From assembly GCF_023074055.1 (NCBI RefSeq), contig NZ_JADPKR010000064.1, positions 1 to 64,000 on the forward strand: a stretch of DNA of 64,000 nt, written 5' to 3'. Positions 35,530 to 45,021 of this stretch are shown here, one piece after another. A model generated the notes under the pieces. That model saw only the letters and a list, made by a program, of their open reading frames with translations. It made no database searches and was not told the DNA's origin. Position 1 is the stretch's first letter. The number at the start of each line of letters is the position of its first letter. This DNA comes from Bradyrhizobium sp. 141 (GTDB lineage Bacteria > Pseudomonadota > Alphaproteobacteria > Rhizobiales > Xanthobacteraceae). Both the position numbers and the translations under genes were made by a program.

Positions 35530-36165
35530 ATGCACCGCCGAATCACGGACAAGCTGGTCATCGCGACCCACAATCCCGGCAAGCTCGCCGAGATGCGGGA
35601 GCTGCTTGCGCCGTACGGCATCGCGGCGGTGTCGGCCGGCGAGCTCGGCCTCGCCGAGCCGGACGAGACCGGCAGCGATTTCCGCAGCAACGCGGCGATC
35701 AAGGCGATCGCGGCGGCAAAGGCGACCAAGCTTCCCTCCTTCGCCGATGATTCCGGCATCGTCGTCGACGCGCTCGACGGTGCGCCCGGCATCTACAGCG
35801 CGCGCTGGGCCGGTCCGACCAAGGATTTCAACGCGGCAATGGCGCAGATCGAGCGGCTGTTGCAGGAGCGCGGCGCCACCACGCCGGACCGCCGAAGAGC
35901 GCATTTCGTCTCCGCGCTCTGCGTCGCCTGGCCCGACGATCATCTCGAAGAGGTCGAGGCGCGCGTCGACGGCACGCTGGTGTGGCCGCCGCGCGGGAAT
36001 GCCGGCTTCGGCTACGATCCGATGTTCTTGCCCGATGGCCACAACCGCACTTTCGGCGAGATGGAAAGCATCGAGAAGCATGGCCTGCCGCCGCTTGGGC
36101 TCGGCCTGTCGCACCGCGCCCGCGCCTTCGTGAAACTGGCGGAGATCTGCCTTGAGCCGCGCTAA
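35530..36165 (+). CDS. rdgB: dITP/XTP pyrophosphatase (RdgB/HAM1)
   Basis: House-cleaning pyrophosphatase that removes ITP, dITP and XTP from the nucleotide pool. The 211-residue protein has THNPGKLAEMRELLAP near the N-terminus, the catalytic ADDSGIVVDALDGAPGIYSARWAG, and FGYDPMFLPDGHNRTFGEM followed by LSHRARA. 11 nt after rph; its stop overlaps the hemW start by 14 nt. Confidence 0.96.
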   Translation: MHRRITDKLVIATHNPGKLAEMRELLAPYGIAAVSAGELGLAEPDETGSDFRSNAAIKAIAAAKATKLPSFADDSGIVVDALDGAPGIYSARWAGPTKDFNAAMAQIERLLQERGATTPDRRRAHFVSALCVAWPDDHLEEVEARVDGTLVWPPRGNAGFGYDPMFLPDGHNRTFGEMESIEKHGLPPLGLGLSHRARAFVKLAEICLEPR

Positions 36166-37306
36166 GGAAGCCTTCGGCGTCTACGTGCACTGGCCGTTCT
36201 GCCTGTCGAAATGTCCCTATTGCGACTTCAACAGCCACGTCCGCCACGCCGCGATCGACGAGGCGCGCTTCGCCTCCGCCTTCGCACGTGAGATCGAAAC
36301 GACCTCGCAACGCGCGCCGGGCCGCGAGGTCACCTCGATCTTCCTCGGCGGCGGTACGCCGTCTTTGATGCAGCCTGCAACCGTCGGCGCCGTGCTCGAT
36401 GCGATCGGCAAGCACTGGACCGTCGCAGGCGACGTCGAAGTCACGCTGGAGGCGAACCCGACCAGCGTCGAGGCCACGCGCTTCGCCGGTTATCGCACCG
36501 CCGGCGTCAACCGCGTCTCGCTCGGCGTGCAGGCGCTCGACGATGCCTCGCTGAAGGCGCTGGGCCGCATGCACAGCGCGCGCGAGGCGCTCGATGCCGT
36601 CGCCATCGCACGCCGCTCGTTCGACCGTTATTCATTCGACCTGATCTACGCCCGCCCCGACCAGACGCCGGCGATGTGGGCCGATGAGCTGCGTCTCGCC
36701 ATCGATGAGGCGGCCGAGCACCTGTCGCTCTATCAATTGACGATCGAAGAGGGCACGCCGTTCTTCGGCCTGCACCAGGCCGGCAAATTGAAGACGCCGG
36801 ACGAGGCGGTGGCGCGCGCCCTCTACGACGTCACGCAGGAGACCTGCGACAAGCTCGGACTGCCCGCCTACGAGATTTCCAATCACGCACGGCGCGGCGC
36901 CGAATGCCGGCACAATCTGGTCTATTGGCGCGGCGAGGAATATGCCGGCATCGGTCCGGGCGCGCATGGCCGGCTCGACATCGATGGCGTGCGACACGCC
37001 ACAGCCACCGAGAAGCGACCCGAGGCCTGGCTGCTGCGGGTCGAGACCAACGGCCATGGCGTCGTCACCGACGACCTCCTCAACAGCGAGGAGCGCGCCG
37101 ACGAATTCTTGCTGATGGGGTTGCGTCTCGCCGAGGGCATCGACCCCGAGCGCTACACCGCGCTGTCAGGCCGTTCGCTCGATCCCAAACGCATCACCCT
37201 GCTGCGCGAAGAAGGCGCGATCACAGTGGATGCGACGGGACGCTTGCGCGTGACCAGCAGCGGATTCCCGGTGCTGGATGCGGTGGTCGCAGATCTCGCG
37301 GCGTAG
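36152..37306 (+). CDS. hemW: Radical SAM heme chaperone HemW
   Basis: A 384-residue radical SAM protein once called oxygen-independent coproporphyrinogen III oxidase-like; HemW proteins bind and transfer heme. Start at TTG 36152 inside the 3' end of rdgB, giving MSRAKEAFGVYVHWPFC. The 4Fe-4S motif is C17-x3-C21-x2-C24 (CLSKCPYC). FLGGGTPSLM, RVSLGVQALDDASLKALGRMH, and YEISNHARRGAECRHNLVYW are family signatures. It lacks the fourth cysteine of true HemN (CxxxCxxCxC): after C24 comes D-F. Last gene of the rph operon. Confidence 0.94.
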   Translation: MSRAKEAFGVYVHWPFCLSKCPYCDFNSHVRHAAIDEARFASAFAREIETTSQRAPGREVTSIFLGGGTPSLMQPATVGAVLDAIGKHWTVAGDVEVTLEANPTSVEATRFAGYRTAGVNRVSLGVQALDDASLKALGRMHSAREALDAVAIARRSFDRYSFDLIYARPDQTPAMWADELRLAIDEAAEHLSLYQLTIEEGTPFFGLHQAGKLKTPDEAVARALYDVTQETCDKLGLPAYEISNHARRGAECRHNLVYWRGEEYAGIGPGAHGRLDIDGVRHATATEKRPEAWLLRVETNGHGVVTDDLLNSEERADEFLLMGLRLAEGIDPERYTALSGRSLDPKRITLLREEGAITVDATGRLRVTSSGFPVLDAVVADLAA

Positions 37307-37417
37307 CGACGAAGAAAGATACGAACCACTAATAGTGGGGAACTAAGCGTCTATCGCTAGACTCAAGAACTCGAAGGCAGCACCATAGCCTTGCGAGTCG
37401 TTCCACTGATTCGCAAC

Positions 37418-37534
37418 GTGGAGGGGAGCCGGTCCACCTGCAAGTTGATCCGGCTCCTCCCACTGGCGATCCCTAACCTAGGGGACCATCTGAGCAAAGG
37501 CCGCACGGGTCCACACCGGGCGGCTTTTGTGTTT
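37418..37534 (+). ncRNA. Candidate structured RNA after hemW
   Basis: Three hairpins follow one another: a 14-bp stem (37418-37432 with 37450-37463, GGAGCCGG/CCGGCTCC plus GTGG/CCAC with one bulge, 17-nt loop), a CCCTA-ACC-TAGGG stem-loop near 37471-37483, and a terminator-like GCCGC...GGCGGC stem followed by TTTTGTGTTT (about 37500-37534). This could be a small RNA or an elaborate hemW 3' end. No Rfam family was recognised; tmRNA, SRP RNA and 6S RNA signatures were looked for and not found. Confidence 0.35.
37500..37534 (+). terminator. Rho-independent terminator downstream of hemW
   Basis: G/C-rich stem formed by GCCGCACGGGT and ACCGGGCGGC with a bulge and one mismatch, a CCAC loop, then TTTTGTGTTT. 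It ends either the rph-rdgB-hemW transcript or a separate small RNA. Confidence 0.65.
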
Positions 37535-37652
37535 AGGACATTCAGTCCTACTGAAATTCACCTTGCGCCTGATTTGGGCGTCTCGCCAAGAGAGAATGCA
37601 ACGACGGCGCCCAATATTTTTGTGGAACTCCGTGTGGACGCAGCGTCGCAAT

Positions 37653-37668
37653 AACACGGTGCCGTGTT
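37653..37668 (-). terminator. Possible terminator hairpin of the LpoA-like gene
   Basis: AACACGG and CCGTGTT are perfect complements around TG, located 5 nt after the stop codon of the leftward gene. No strong T run follows, so this is weak. Confidence 0.35.
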
Positions 37669-37672
37669 GTGG

Positions 37673-38908
37673 CTACGCCCCGAAACTCTTCGGCGAGCCC
37701 GCGACCGCAACGCCGCCGCCCTGCGTCACCTTCATCACCGCGAGGCCACGCTCATTCGTGCCATCAGCGCGGAAGCGGAACAGGCCGTCGATGCCTGCGA
37801 AGCCGGAGGAGTTGGTCAGCACATCAGGCGAGAAGCGCGTCGTGCCCTGCGTGCGCGCCAGCGCGGCGACGAGGGCGACCGCGTCATAGGCCAGCGTCGC
37901 GGTGCGTATCGGCTCCGCACCGTATTTGGTGCGGTAGCGGCCGGAGAATGCACGGAAGCCGGCCGGGTCCGGCGCGGCATAGAGACCGCCTTGCAGGGCG
38001 GCGCTGGCATAGACGCGCGGACTGTCCCACAGGCCGGTGCCGAGCAGCTGGATGTTGCGCAAATTCGCGCCCGCCGCGCTCATCGCGTCCGCCACCGCCA
38101 CGACGGCATCGCCGTCATCGGCAATGAACAACGCATCCGCACCGCCGAGCTGCTGCGCGACAGTGCGCGCCGGCGTTGCGCGATCGGCGCCGTATTTCTC
38201 GAAGGCGACGATGCGCTCGCCACGCCGCGGAACCGCCGCCTTCACAGCGGCTTCGACGACATTGCCATAGGCGTTGTCGGGCACCAGCACGGCGACCGAG
38301 CGCTTTCCGATGCTGGCGGAATATTCGACGATGCGATTGACGTCGGACTCCGGCAGGAACGAAAGCAGATAGACGCCGCGGCCGGCGATGCTGGAATCGG
38401 TCGAGAAGGCGATCACCGAGATGCCACGCGTGCGCGCGACCTGCGCCACCGCCGGCACCGACTGCGCGAACAGCGGCCCCAGGATGATCTCGGCGCCTTC
38501 GTCGACGGCCTGCTGCGCGCTGGCCTGCGCGCCTTGCGGGCTGCCATTGTCGTCCTTGATCAGGAGCTGGATGTTCGGGTTCTGGAACTCGGCCAGCGCC
38601 ATCTCGGCGGCGTTGCGCATAGATTGCGCGGCAAGGCCGGCATTGCCGGCGGCCGAGAGCGGCAGGATCACGGCGACCTTGACCCCGCCGGTGCCGGCGG
38701 TCGTCGCCTGCTGCGGCGGGCCGGCCGGCTGGGCCGGCGGTGCGGAGGAACTGCTGAACGGGTTTGAGAACTGGCTGAGACTCTGCTGCACGCCGGCGCA
38801 GGCCGACAACAGGGGCGCGCCGAGCAAGAGGCCGAGCGCGCTCCTTCGGGTCGCTCCCGACATCAGGGACCCCGGAACGGGAGACTTTGGATAACGCGGG
38901 CCCACCAT
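37673..38908 (-). CDS. LpoA-like penicillin-binding protein activator lipoprotein
   Basis: A 411-residue lipoprotein read from ATG 38906-38908. The signal peptide ends in the lipobox LLSAC, followed by a Ser/Pro/Gln-rich linker and a type I periplasmic-binding-protein domain (VKVAVILPLSAAGNAGLAAQSMRNAAEMALAEF ... IILGPLFAQSVPAVAQVAR). Proteins of this kind upstream of rsmI correspond to the C-terminal half of LpoA, which activates PBP1A from the outer membrane; amino-acid-binding transport is the alternative. Divergent from rsmI, as in many alphaproteobacteria. Earlier ATG 39068-39070 would precede the signal peptide with 54 odd residues. Confidence 0.85.
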   Translation of the reverse strand: MVGPRYPKSPVPGSLMSGATRRSALGLLLGAPLLSACAGVQQSLSQFSNPFSSSSAPPAQPAGPPQQATTAGTGGVKVAVILPLSAAGNAGLAAQSMRNAAEMALAEFQNPNIQLLIKDDNGSPQGAQASAQQAVDEGAEIILGPLFAQSVPAVAQVARTRGISVIAFSTDSSIAGRGVYLLSFLPESDVNRIVEYSASIGKRSVAVLVPDNAYGNVVEAAVKAAVPRRGERIVAFEKYGADRATPARTVAQQLGGADALFIADDGDAVVAVADAMSAAGANLRNIQLLGTGLWDSPRVYASAALQGGLYAAPDPAGFRAFSGRYRTKYGAEPIRTATLAYDAVALVAALARTQGTTRFSPDVLTNSSGFAGIDGLFRFRADGTNERGLAVMKVTQGGGVAVAGSPKSFGA

Positions 38909-39248
38909 GGCAGCTTCTCTTCTGACCCGCCTTCTCGCCGACCGGTCACGACATTCCTTCCACGACACAAGCCGCGGATTCAGGCATATTGTCGGCAAAT
39001 AGTTAACCGAAACAAAAGGATAATAGCCGCTTAACGCGGCCGTCTTTCCGTCCCGGCAACTGTTCGCCATCGCTTACGCAGCATCAAGGCGGCGTTTCGG
39101 TCGCGAATATGGCGCGAGGGCCCTCACTCCCTCTCGACGTGATCCTGATTGATCACATTCCCGTCCGTTCCTCACCCCTCACCTCGGCACGATCTTTTTC
39201 GGCGAGCCGGTTCCCAGCCCTGCGGATCGTGCCTAAGTTGGCTTCATT
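38909..39248. promoter_or_regulatory. Divergent intergenic region, LpoA-like gene / rsmI
   Basis: 340 bp with no gene, presumably the two divergent promoters. An inverted repeat GTGATC-N6-GATCAC at 39139-39156 about 90 bp before rsmI could be a protein-binding site, but no known regulator site is matched. The short A/T-rich part near 38985-39025 may hold a promoter. Confidence 0.4.
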
Positions 39249-40185
<937 letters not shown>

Positions 40186-40199
<14 letters not shown>

Positions 40200-40587
40200 G
40201 ATCCCGAGGGAACCAAAGATCGCCTCGCCCGAGCGCGTTGCCGCATTCCACACCGGCATCTCGGCCGAGAGCCGTGCCGCCGCCTATCTCATGGCGAAGG
40301 GGTACCGCATCCTCGCCAAGCGCTATCGCACGGCGCATGGCGAGATCGACATCGTGGCGCGCCGCCGCAATCTGATCGCGTTCGTCGAGGTCAAGGCGCG
40401 GGCGACGCTGGACGACGCCGCTTTCGCCGTGACGCCGCGCCAGCAGCAGCGCATCATCGACGCCGCGCAAGGCTGGCTCGTAGCGCATCCCGAGCATGCC
40501 GAATTCGAATTGCGATTCGACGCCATGCTGATTGCACCGCGCTCACTTCCGCGCCATGTGTTGGCGGCATTCGACGCCTCGACCTGA
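40186..40587 (+). CDS. yraN: UPF0102 (YraN) family nuclease-fold protein
   Basis: A 133-residue protein read from ATG 40186 (MAKTEIPREPKIASPERVAAF). It has the UPF0102 core: AAAYLMAKGYRILAKRYRTAHGEIDIVARRRNLIAFVEVKARATLDDA, with E, D and EVK of a PD-(D/E)XK-like site, suggesting a Holliday-junction-resolvase-like fold; its cellular role is unproven. Overlaps rsmI and is followed 10 nt later by gshB. Confidence 0.92.
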
Positions 40588-40597
40588 AAGGCAGACC

Positions 40598-41542
40598 ATG
40601 AAACTGAACGTCGCCGTCCAGATGGACCCCATCGCCCGCATCAACATCAAGGGCGATTCCACCTTTGCGCTGCTTCTGGAGGCGCAGAAGCGCGGACATG
40701 GCCTGTCCTATTACACGCCCGACAAGCTCTCGATGGTCGGGAAGGAGATCGTCGCCCCGGTTCAGCTCCTGACCGTGCGCGACGAGCCGGGCAATCACTT
40801 CACGCTGGGTGAGCCCAGGCGCGAAGCGCTCAACGGCTTTGACGTGGTGCTGCTGCGCCAGGACCCGCCGTTCGACCTTGCCTACATCACCTCGACGCAC
40901 TTTCTGGAGCGCATCCATCCGAAGACGCTGGTGGTCAACGACCCGGCCTCGGTGCGCAACGCGCCGGAAAAGCTGTTCGTGATGAATTTTCCGCAGCTGA
41001 TGCCGCCGACCCTGATCTCGCGCGACCTCGACGAGATCAACGCCTTCCGCGACAAGCACGGCGCCGTGGTGATGAAGCCGTTGCACGGCCATGGCGGCGC
41101 GGCGGTGTTCCGCGTGATGCCGCAGGACATGAACTTCGGCTCACTGTTCGACATGTTCTCGGTCACCTTCAGGGAGCCCTGGGTGATCCAGCAGTTCATC
41201 CCCGAGGTGAAGCATGGCGACAAGCGCATCATCCTCGTCAACGGCGAGTTCGCCGGCGCGGTCAACCGCGTGCCGGCCGCCGACGACCTCCGCTCCAACA
41301 TGGTGCGCGGCGGCGCCGCGCAGGAAACCGAGCTAACCCCGCGCGAGCGCGAGATTTGCGCCACCGTCGGCCCGGCACTGCGTGAGCGCGGCCTGTTGTT
41401 CGTCGGCATCGACGTCATCAACGGCAACCTCACCGAGATCAACGTCACCTCGCCCACCGGCATCCGCGCCATTGCAAAGCTCGGCGGCCCCGACGTTGCG
41501 GCGAAGATCTGGGACGTGATCGAGCAGAAGCGGGCGAAATAG
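40598..41542 (+). CDS. gshB: Glutathione synthetase
   Basis: ATP-grasp enzyme that joins gamma-glutamylcysteine and glycine, the second step of glutathione synthesis. The 314-residue protein is read from ATG 40598 (MKLNVAVQMDPIARINIKGDSTFALLLEAQ). Characteristic segments: LRQDPPFDLAYITSTH, VMKPLHGHGGAAVFR, and FVGIDVINGNLTEINVTSPTGIRAI with the Mg-ligand region. Third gene of rsmI-yraN-gshB. Confidence 0.96.
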   Translation: MKLNVAVQMDPIARINIKGDSTFALLLEAQKRGHGLSYYTPDKLSMVGKEIVAPVQLLTVRDEPGNHFTLGEPRREALNGFDVVLLRQDPPFDLAYITSTHFLERIHPKTLVVNDPASVRNAPEKLFVMNFPQLMPPTLISRDLDEINAFRDKHGAVVMKPLHGHGGAAVFRVMPQDMNFGSLFDMFSVTFREPWVIQQFIPEVKHGDKRIILVNGEFAGAVNRVPAADDLRSNMVRGGAAQETELTPREREICATVGPALRERGLLFVGIDVINGNLTEINVTSPTGIRAIAKLGGPDVAAKIWDVIEQKRAK

Positions 41543-41551
41543 CCTCAGCTT

Positions 41552-41635
41552 GTAGCCCGGATGGAGCGCAGCGAAATCCGGGGTCTCACAACGTGTTACG
41601 CGGCCCCCGATTGCGCTTCGCTCCATCCGGGCTAC
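41552..41635. repeat. Palindromic repeat, family A copy 3
   Basis: GTAGCCCGGATGGAGCGCAG ... TTGCGCTTCGCTCCATCCGGGCTAC, immediately after gshB; closely matches 18872-18957. Confidence 0.88.
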
Positions 41636-41834
41636 GGACGATGCGCGCGGCGACTTGGCGCGCACTAACCACCCGTTCACCATGACGCGGAGCGTCCACA
41701 CGCGCGCCACGCACTGCGTGAAACTACGGAGCCGCTGGCCGACCGAATAACGCCGCGTTCACCATCTGCCGAGAACCGGCATCGTGGCTGGTCATCGCGT
41801 TCGGCCTCGCAACACCCCTTATACTTTTACTCCC
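41636..41834. other. Gene-free stretch upstream of cpaB
   Basis: Rest of the 355-bp gshB-cpaB gap after the repeat. No coding frame is convincing. The A/T-rich CCCTTATACTTTTACTCCC near 41816-41834 is the best place for a cpaB promoter -10 region, though no full consensus is seen. Confidence 0.4.
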
Positions 41835-41891
41835 TACTCATCGACACGGGGGAACACGCCAGGTGCGGTTCGAGTGCCCCGCGTATGAGTA
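41835..41891 (+). promoter_or_regulatory. Stem-loop in the cpaB leader that could mask the ribosome-binding region
   Basis: TACTCAT (41835-41841) pairs perfectly with ATGAGTA (41885-41891); inside, after a 2-nt bulge, ACACGGGG pairs with CCCCGCGT with one mismatch. The 3' strand ATGAGTA ends 6 nt before the cpaB ATG, exactly where the Shine-Dalgarno contact would be. No known riboswitch was recognised in the 25-nt loop. Confidence 0.5.
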
Positions 41892-41897
41892 AAGCGT

Positions 41898-42704
41898 ATG
41901 AACACCGCACGCATTGTCGTTCTCGTCATCGCGCTGGCCGCCGGCGGCGTCGCTGCGTATCTGGCGAGCGGCTATCAGAATGCGCCCGCACCCGCTGTGC
42001 CCGTCTCCGAGAAGCTGCCGACGGTCGAAGTCCTCATCGCCAAGAACGACATCCAGCTCGGTCAGGCCCTCAAGCCTGAGGATCTGCAGTGGCAGACCTG
42101 GCCGGCAGCGACTGCGAGCAGCGCCTTCATCCGCCGTGACAACAGGCCCGAAGCCCAAACGCAGATCGCCGGCTCGATCGCGCGCGTCCCCCTGATGCAG
42201 GGCGAGCCGATCCGCGAGCAGAAGCTGGTCAAGGCCGAAGGCTCCGGATTCATGGCCGCGATCCTGCCGTCGGGCATGCGCGCCGTCTCCACCGAGATTT
42301 CAGCCGAGACCGGCGCCGGCGGCTTCATTCTGCCGAACGACCACGTCGACATCGTCCTGACCCGTCGCCTGAAGAATCCCGATGGCGCGAACGGCGGCAA
42401 CGACCTCATCCTGTCCGAGGTCATCCTGAGCAACATCCGCGTGCTCGCGATCGACCAGGCCCCGAAGGAAAAGGACGGCCAGAACGCCGTGATCGGCAAG
42501 ACCGTCACGCTCGAGCTCAAGCCGGATCAAGTCGCCACGCTGTCGGCCGCGCGCCAGGGCGGCGCGCTCCAGCTCGCGCTGCGGAGCATCGTCGATGCCA
42601 AGGCCGTGGAGAGTCCGGTCGAAGAACAGACGGCCAAGCGTTCCGACGGCGTCAACGTGATCCGCTACGGGGTGCAGGCGCGGCAATTGACGTCACAGAA
42701 GTGA
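41898..42704 (+). CDS. cpaB: Flp/Tad pilus assembly protein CpaB
   Basis: A 268-residue periplasmic component of the Tad secretion system. It has one N-terminal membrane anchor (IVVLVIALAAGGVAAYLAS), a SAF-like domain (LPTVEVLIAKNDIQLGQALKPEDLQWQTWP), and the RcpC/CpaB domain (GMRAVSTEISAETGAGGFILPNDHVDIVLTR). It probably braces the secretin across the periplasm. First gene of cpaB-cpaC-cpaD-cpaE, preceded by a hairpin leader. Confidence 0.93.
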   Translation: MNTARIVVLVIALAAGGVAAYLASGYQNAPAPAVPVSEKLPTVEVLIAKNDIQLGQALKPEDLQWQTWPAATASSAFIRRDNRPEAQTQIAGSIARVPLMQGEPIREQKLVKAEGSGFMAAILPSGMRAVSTEISAETGAGGFILPNDHVDIVLTRRLKNPDGANGGNDLILSEVILSNIRVLAIDQAPKEKDGQNAVIGKTVTLELKPDQVATLSAARQGGALQLALRSIVDAKAVESPVEEQTAKRSDGVNVIRYGVQARQLTSQK

Positions 42705-42717
42705 TGATGGGGATAGC

Positions 42718-44235
42718 ATGAAGGACGGGGATGATCGGACGGGCCTGCGCATTCGGGGGAAGCGCGCGTGCTCGTTCTTGCCGGTGATGATGCTGATGCT
42801 GGGGCTGCTCGCAGCCCCCGACTGCGTCAGCGCCGCGGATGCGCCGGTCGGTGACCAGGCGCCGATGCAGGCGCCGGATCTCGACCTGTCGCCGGTCGCG
42901 TCGATCGCGCCGGCGCGATCGCGTTTTCTCTCGCTTGGCGTGGGCAAATCCGTCGTCATCGACCTGCCCCGCGAGGTCAAGGACGTGCTGGTGGCCGATC
43001 CCAAGATCGCCAATGCAGTCATTCGCTCGGCCCAGCGCGCCTATATCATCGGCGGCCAGGTCGGCCAGACCAACGTCGTGTTCTTCACCGCCGACGGCCA
43101 GCAGGTCGCCGCCTATGACATCGCGGTGAAGCGCGATCTCAACGGCATGCGCGCGGCCCTGCGCCAGTCCCTGCCCGGCGTGCAGATCGAAGGCGTCGGC
43201 GACAGCGTGATGCTGACCGGATCGGTGTCGAGCCCGGTCGAGGCACAGCAGGCCGGGGACGTCGCCGCCAAGCTCGTCGGCGGCTCGGACAAGGTCGTCA
43301 ACAACATCGTCGTGCGCGGCCGCGATCAGGTGATGCTCAAGGTCGTCGTCGGCGAAGTGCGCCGCGACATCGTCAAGCAGCTCGGCGTCGATCTCAGCGC
43401 CAGCCTGAATGCCGGCACGGCGGTGGTGAATTTCAACAATTCCAATCCGTTCTCGGTCTCGGGCGGGCCAATCGTCGGCAGCAACGGGCTCGGCGTCGCC
43501 GGCCTCGCCAAGGGCTTCGCCACCGTCAGCGCCACCATGCGCGCGATGGAGAGCGCCGGCGTCATGCGCACGCTCGCCGAGCCGAGCCTGACCGCGATCT
43601 CGGGCGAATCCGCCACCTTCATCGCCGGCGGCGAATTCCCGATTCCCGCAGGCTATTCCTGCGATCCCGTCACCCACGTCTGCACCACCCAGGTCACCTA
43701 CAAGAAGTTCGGCATCTCCCTTAACTTCACCCCGGTCGTGCTCGCCGAAGGCCGCATCAGCCTGCGCGTGATGACCGAAGTCTCGGAGCTGTCGAATACG
43801 AACGCGATCACGCTGACGCAGGCGGTGTCCTCGAACTCGAGCAACTCGATCACCATCCCCTCGATTCAGACCCGCCGCGCGGAGACCACGCTGGAAATTC
43901 CCTCAGGCGGCTCGATGGCGATGGCCGGCCTGATCCAGCAGAAGACCAAGCAGGCGATCAACGGCCTGCCCGGCGTCGACCAGGTGCCGATCATCGGCGC
44001 GCTGTTCCGCAGCCAGGACTTCGTCAACAACGAGACCGAGCTGATGGTGATCGTGACGCCCTATGTGGTGCGCGCGGTCGCCCAGAAAGAACTGGCACGG
44101 CCCGACGACGGCTTCGCGCCGGCCTCGGACGCGCAGTCGGCGCTGCTCGGCCGCATGAACCGTCTCTACGGCGTCGCGCGCCGTGTCGATCCGATCGCCG
44201 GCACGCCGGGTGATTTCGGCTTCATCATCGACTGA
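42718..44235 (+). CDS. cpaC: Flp/Tad pilus secretin CpaC (RcpA)
   Basis: A 505-residue outer-membrane secretin. A signal peptide with a long basic lead (to about residue 40) is followed by the pilus-type N-terminal domain (LGVGKSVVIDLPREVKDVLVADPKIANAVI...RAYIIGGQVGQTNVVFF), a BON-like repeat (AALRQSLPGVQIEGVGDSVMLTGSV), and the secretin channel domain from about residue 210 (EVRRDIVKQLG) to the DQVPIIGALFRS...ETELMVIVTPYVVR signature. 13 nt after cpaB. Confidence 0.95.
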   Translation: MKDGDDRTGLRIRGKRACSFLPVMMLMLGLLAAPDCVSAADAPVGDQAPMQAPDLDLSPVASIAPARSRFLSLGVGKSVVIDLPREVKDVLVADPKIANAVIRSAQRAYIIGGQVGQTNVVFFTADGQQVAAYDIAVKRDLNGMRAALRQSLPGVQIEGVGDSVMLTGSVSSPVEAQQAGDVAAKLVGGSDKVVNNIVVRGRDQVMLKVVVGEVRRDIVKQLGVDLSASLNAGTAVVNFNNSNPFSVSGGPIVGSNGLGVAGLAKGFATVSATMRAMESAGVMRTLAEPSLTAISGESATFIAGGEFPIPAGYSCDPVTHVCTTQVTYKKFGISLNFTPVVLAEGRISLRVMTEVSELSNTNAITLTQAVSSNSSNSITIPSIQTRRAETTLEIPSGGSMAMAGLIQQKTKQAINGLPGVDQVPIIGALFRSQDFVNNETELMVIVTPYVVRAVAQKELARPDDGFAPASDAQSALLGRMNRLYGVARRVDPIAGTPGDFGFIID

Positions 44236-44286
44236 GACGGACGGTTTGGGGACCGGCAAGAAAACGGGGCAAGAGGGGACCAGGCG

Positions 44287-45021
44287 ATGACGACAACATC
44301 AGCCGATCGACGTCGCAACCTGCGGGTCGCGCTGGCACTGACGGGCCTCTCCGTCATGCTGGGCGCCTGCAACACCACCGGCGAGATCGTCACCCAGACG
44401 GTGCCGACCGACTATCGTCAGCGTCACCCGATCGCGGTCCAGGAAGGCAAGAAGTCGATCGTGATCTTCGTCGGCAAGGCGAGGGGCGGCCTCTCGGCCG
44501 CGCAGCATTCGGACGTCGCGGGCATCGCCCGGGACTGGGTGCGCGAAGGCACCGGCTCCGTCGTCGTCGATGTTCCCGTCGACAGCGCGAATTCGCGCGC
44601 CGCGGCCGCGACCTATCGGGAGATCCGATCCGTGCTCGCATCCGGCGGCGTGCCGTCGCGGGCCATCGTTCAGCATCCCTATCGCCCTGAAGATCCCGGG
44701 CTGCTGCCCACCATCCGCCTGAGCTATTCCAGGATCGCCGCGGTCGCTGGCCCCTGCGGGCTGTGGCCGGAAGACGTCGGACCCAACATCCTCGATCCCG
44801 GCTACAACGAGAACCGGCCCTATTTCAACCTGGGCTGCGCCAGCCAGCGCAATCTCGCGGCGATGATCGACAACCCTGCCGATCTCGAGCAGCCGCGCGC
44901 CGAGACACCCGCTTATACCGCGCGACGCGACATCGCTTTCGAACGTTACCGCAAGGGCACGCCGATCGCGACCCCCTCACCCGATTCCGACAAGGCCAAA
45001 CTCAGCGATACCGGCAAATGA
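44287..45021 (+). CDS. cpaD: Flp/Tad pilus assembly lipoprotein CpaD
   Basis: A 244-residue lipoprotein. The signal peptide ends with the lipobox MLGAC and is followed by NTTGEIVTQTVPTDYRQRHPIAVQEG, the start of the CpaD domain. The C-terminal half has CGLWPEDVG and NRPYFNLGCASQRNLAAMIDNPADLEQPR, highly conserved in CpaD. It probably acts as a pilotin-like factor for the secretin. The stop overlaps the cpaE start as ATGA. Confidence 0.94.
   Translation: MTTTSADRRRNLRVALALTGLSVMLGACNTTGEIVTQTVPTDYRQRHPIAVQEGKKSIVIFVGKARGGLSAAQHSDVAGIARDWVREGTGSVVVDVPVDSANSRAAAATYREIRSVLASGGVPSRAIVQHPYRPEDPGLLPTIRLSYSRIAAVAGPCGLWPEDVGPNILDPGYNENRPYFNLGCASQRNLAAMIDNPADLEQPRAETPAYTARRDIAFERYRKGTPIATPSPDSDKAKLSDTGK

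Larger units (their letters stand above)
37307..37672. other. Gene-free stretch between hemW and the LpoA-like gene
   Basis: 366 bp of visibly lower GC than its surroundings. It contains a series of predicted RNA hairpins on the plus strand (see the ncRNA candidate), a U-rich terminator, a short AGGAC-ATTCA-GTCCT hairpin (about 37535-37549), and a terminator-like hairpin for the opposite gene near 37653-37668. A frame at 37391-37654 (87 codons) has no ribosome-binding site of note and no coding character. Confidence 0.7.

Noticed and set aside
37385..37420. tRNA T-arm-like sequence GAGTC-GTTCCACT-GATTC
   Set aside because: Loop has eight bases and lacks the purine of the T-loop consensus; no acceptor or anticodon arm nearby.
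37391..37654. 87-codon frame after hemW
   Set aside because: Covers strong RNA hairpins, no good ribosome-binding site, no recognisable protein features.
37307..37672. tmRNA, 6S RNA or SRP RNA gene in the hemW gap
   Set aside because: No tag-peptide or T-loop/CCA end, no GGAAGGAAGCAGCC-type SRP motif and no clear 6S open-bubble layout could be found.
41860..41880. GGTTCGAGTGCC resembling a tRNA T-arm upstream of cpaB
   Set aside because: No cloverleaf can be formed around it; it belongs to the loop and 3' strand of the leader hairpin.
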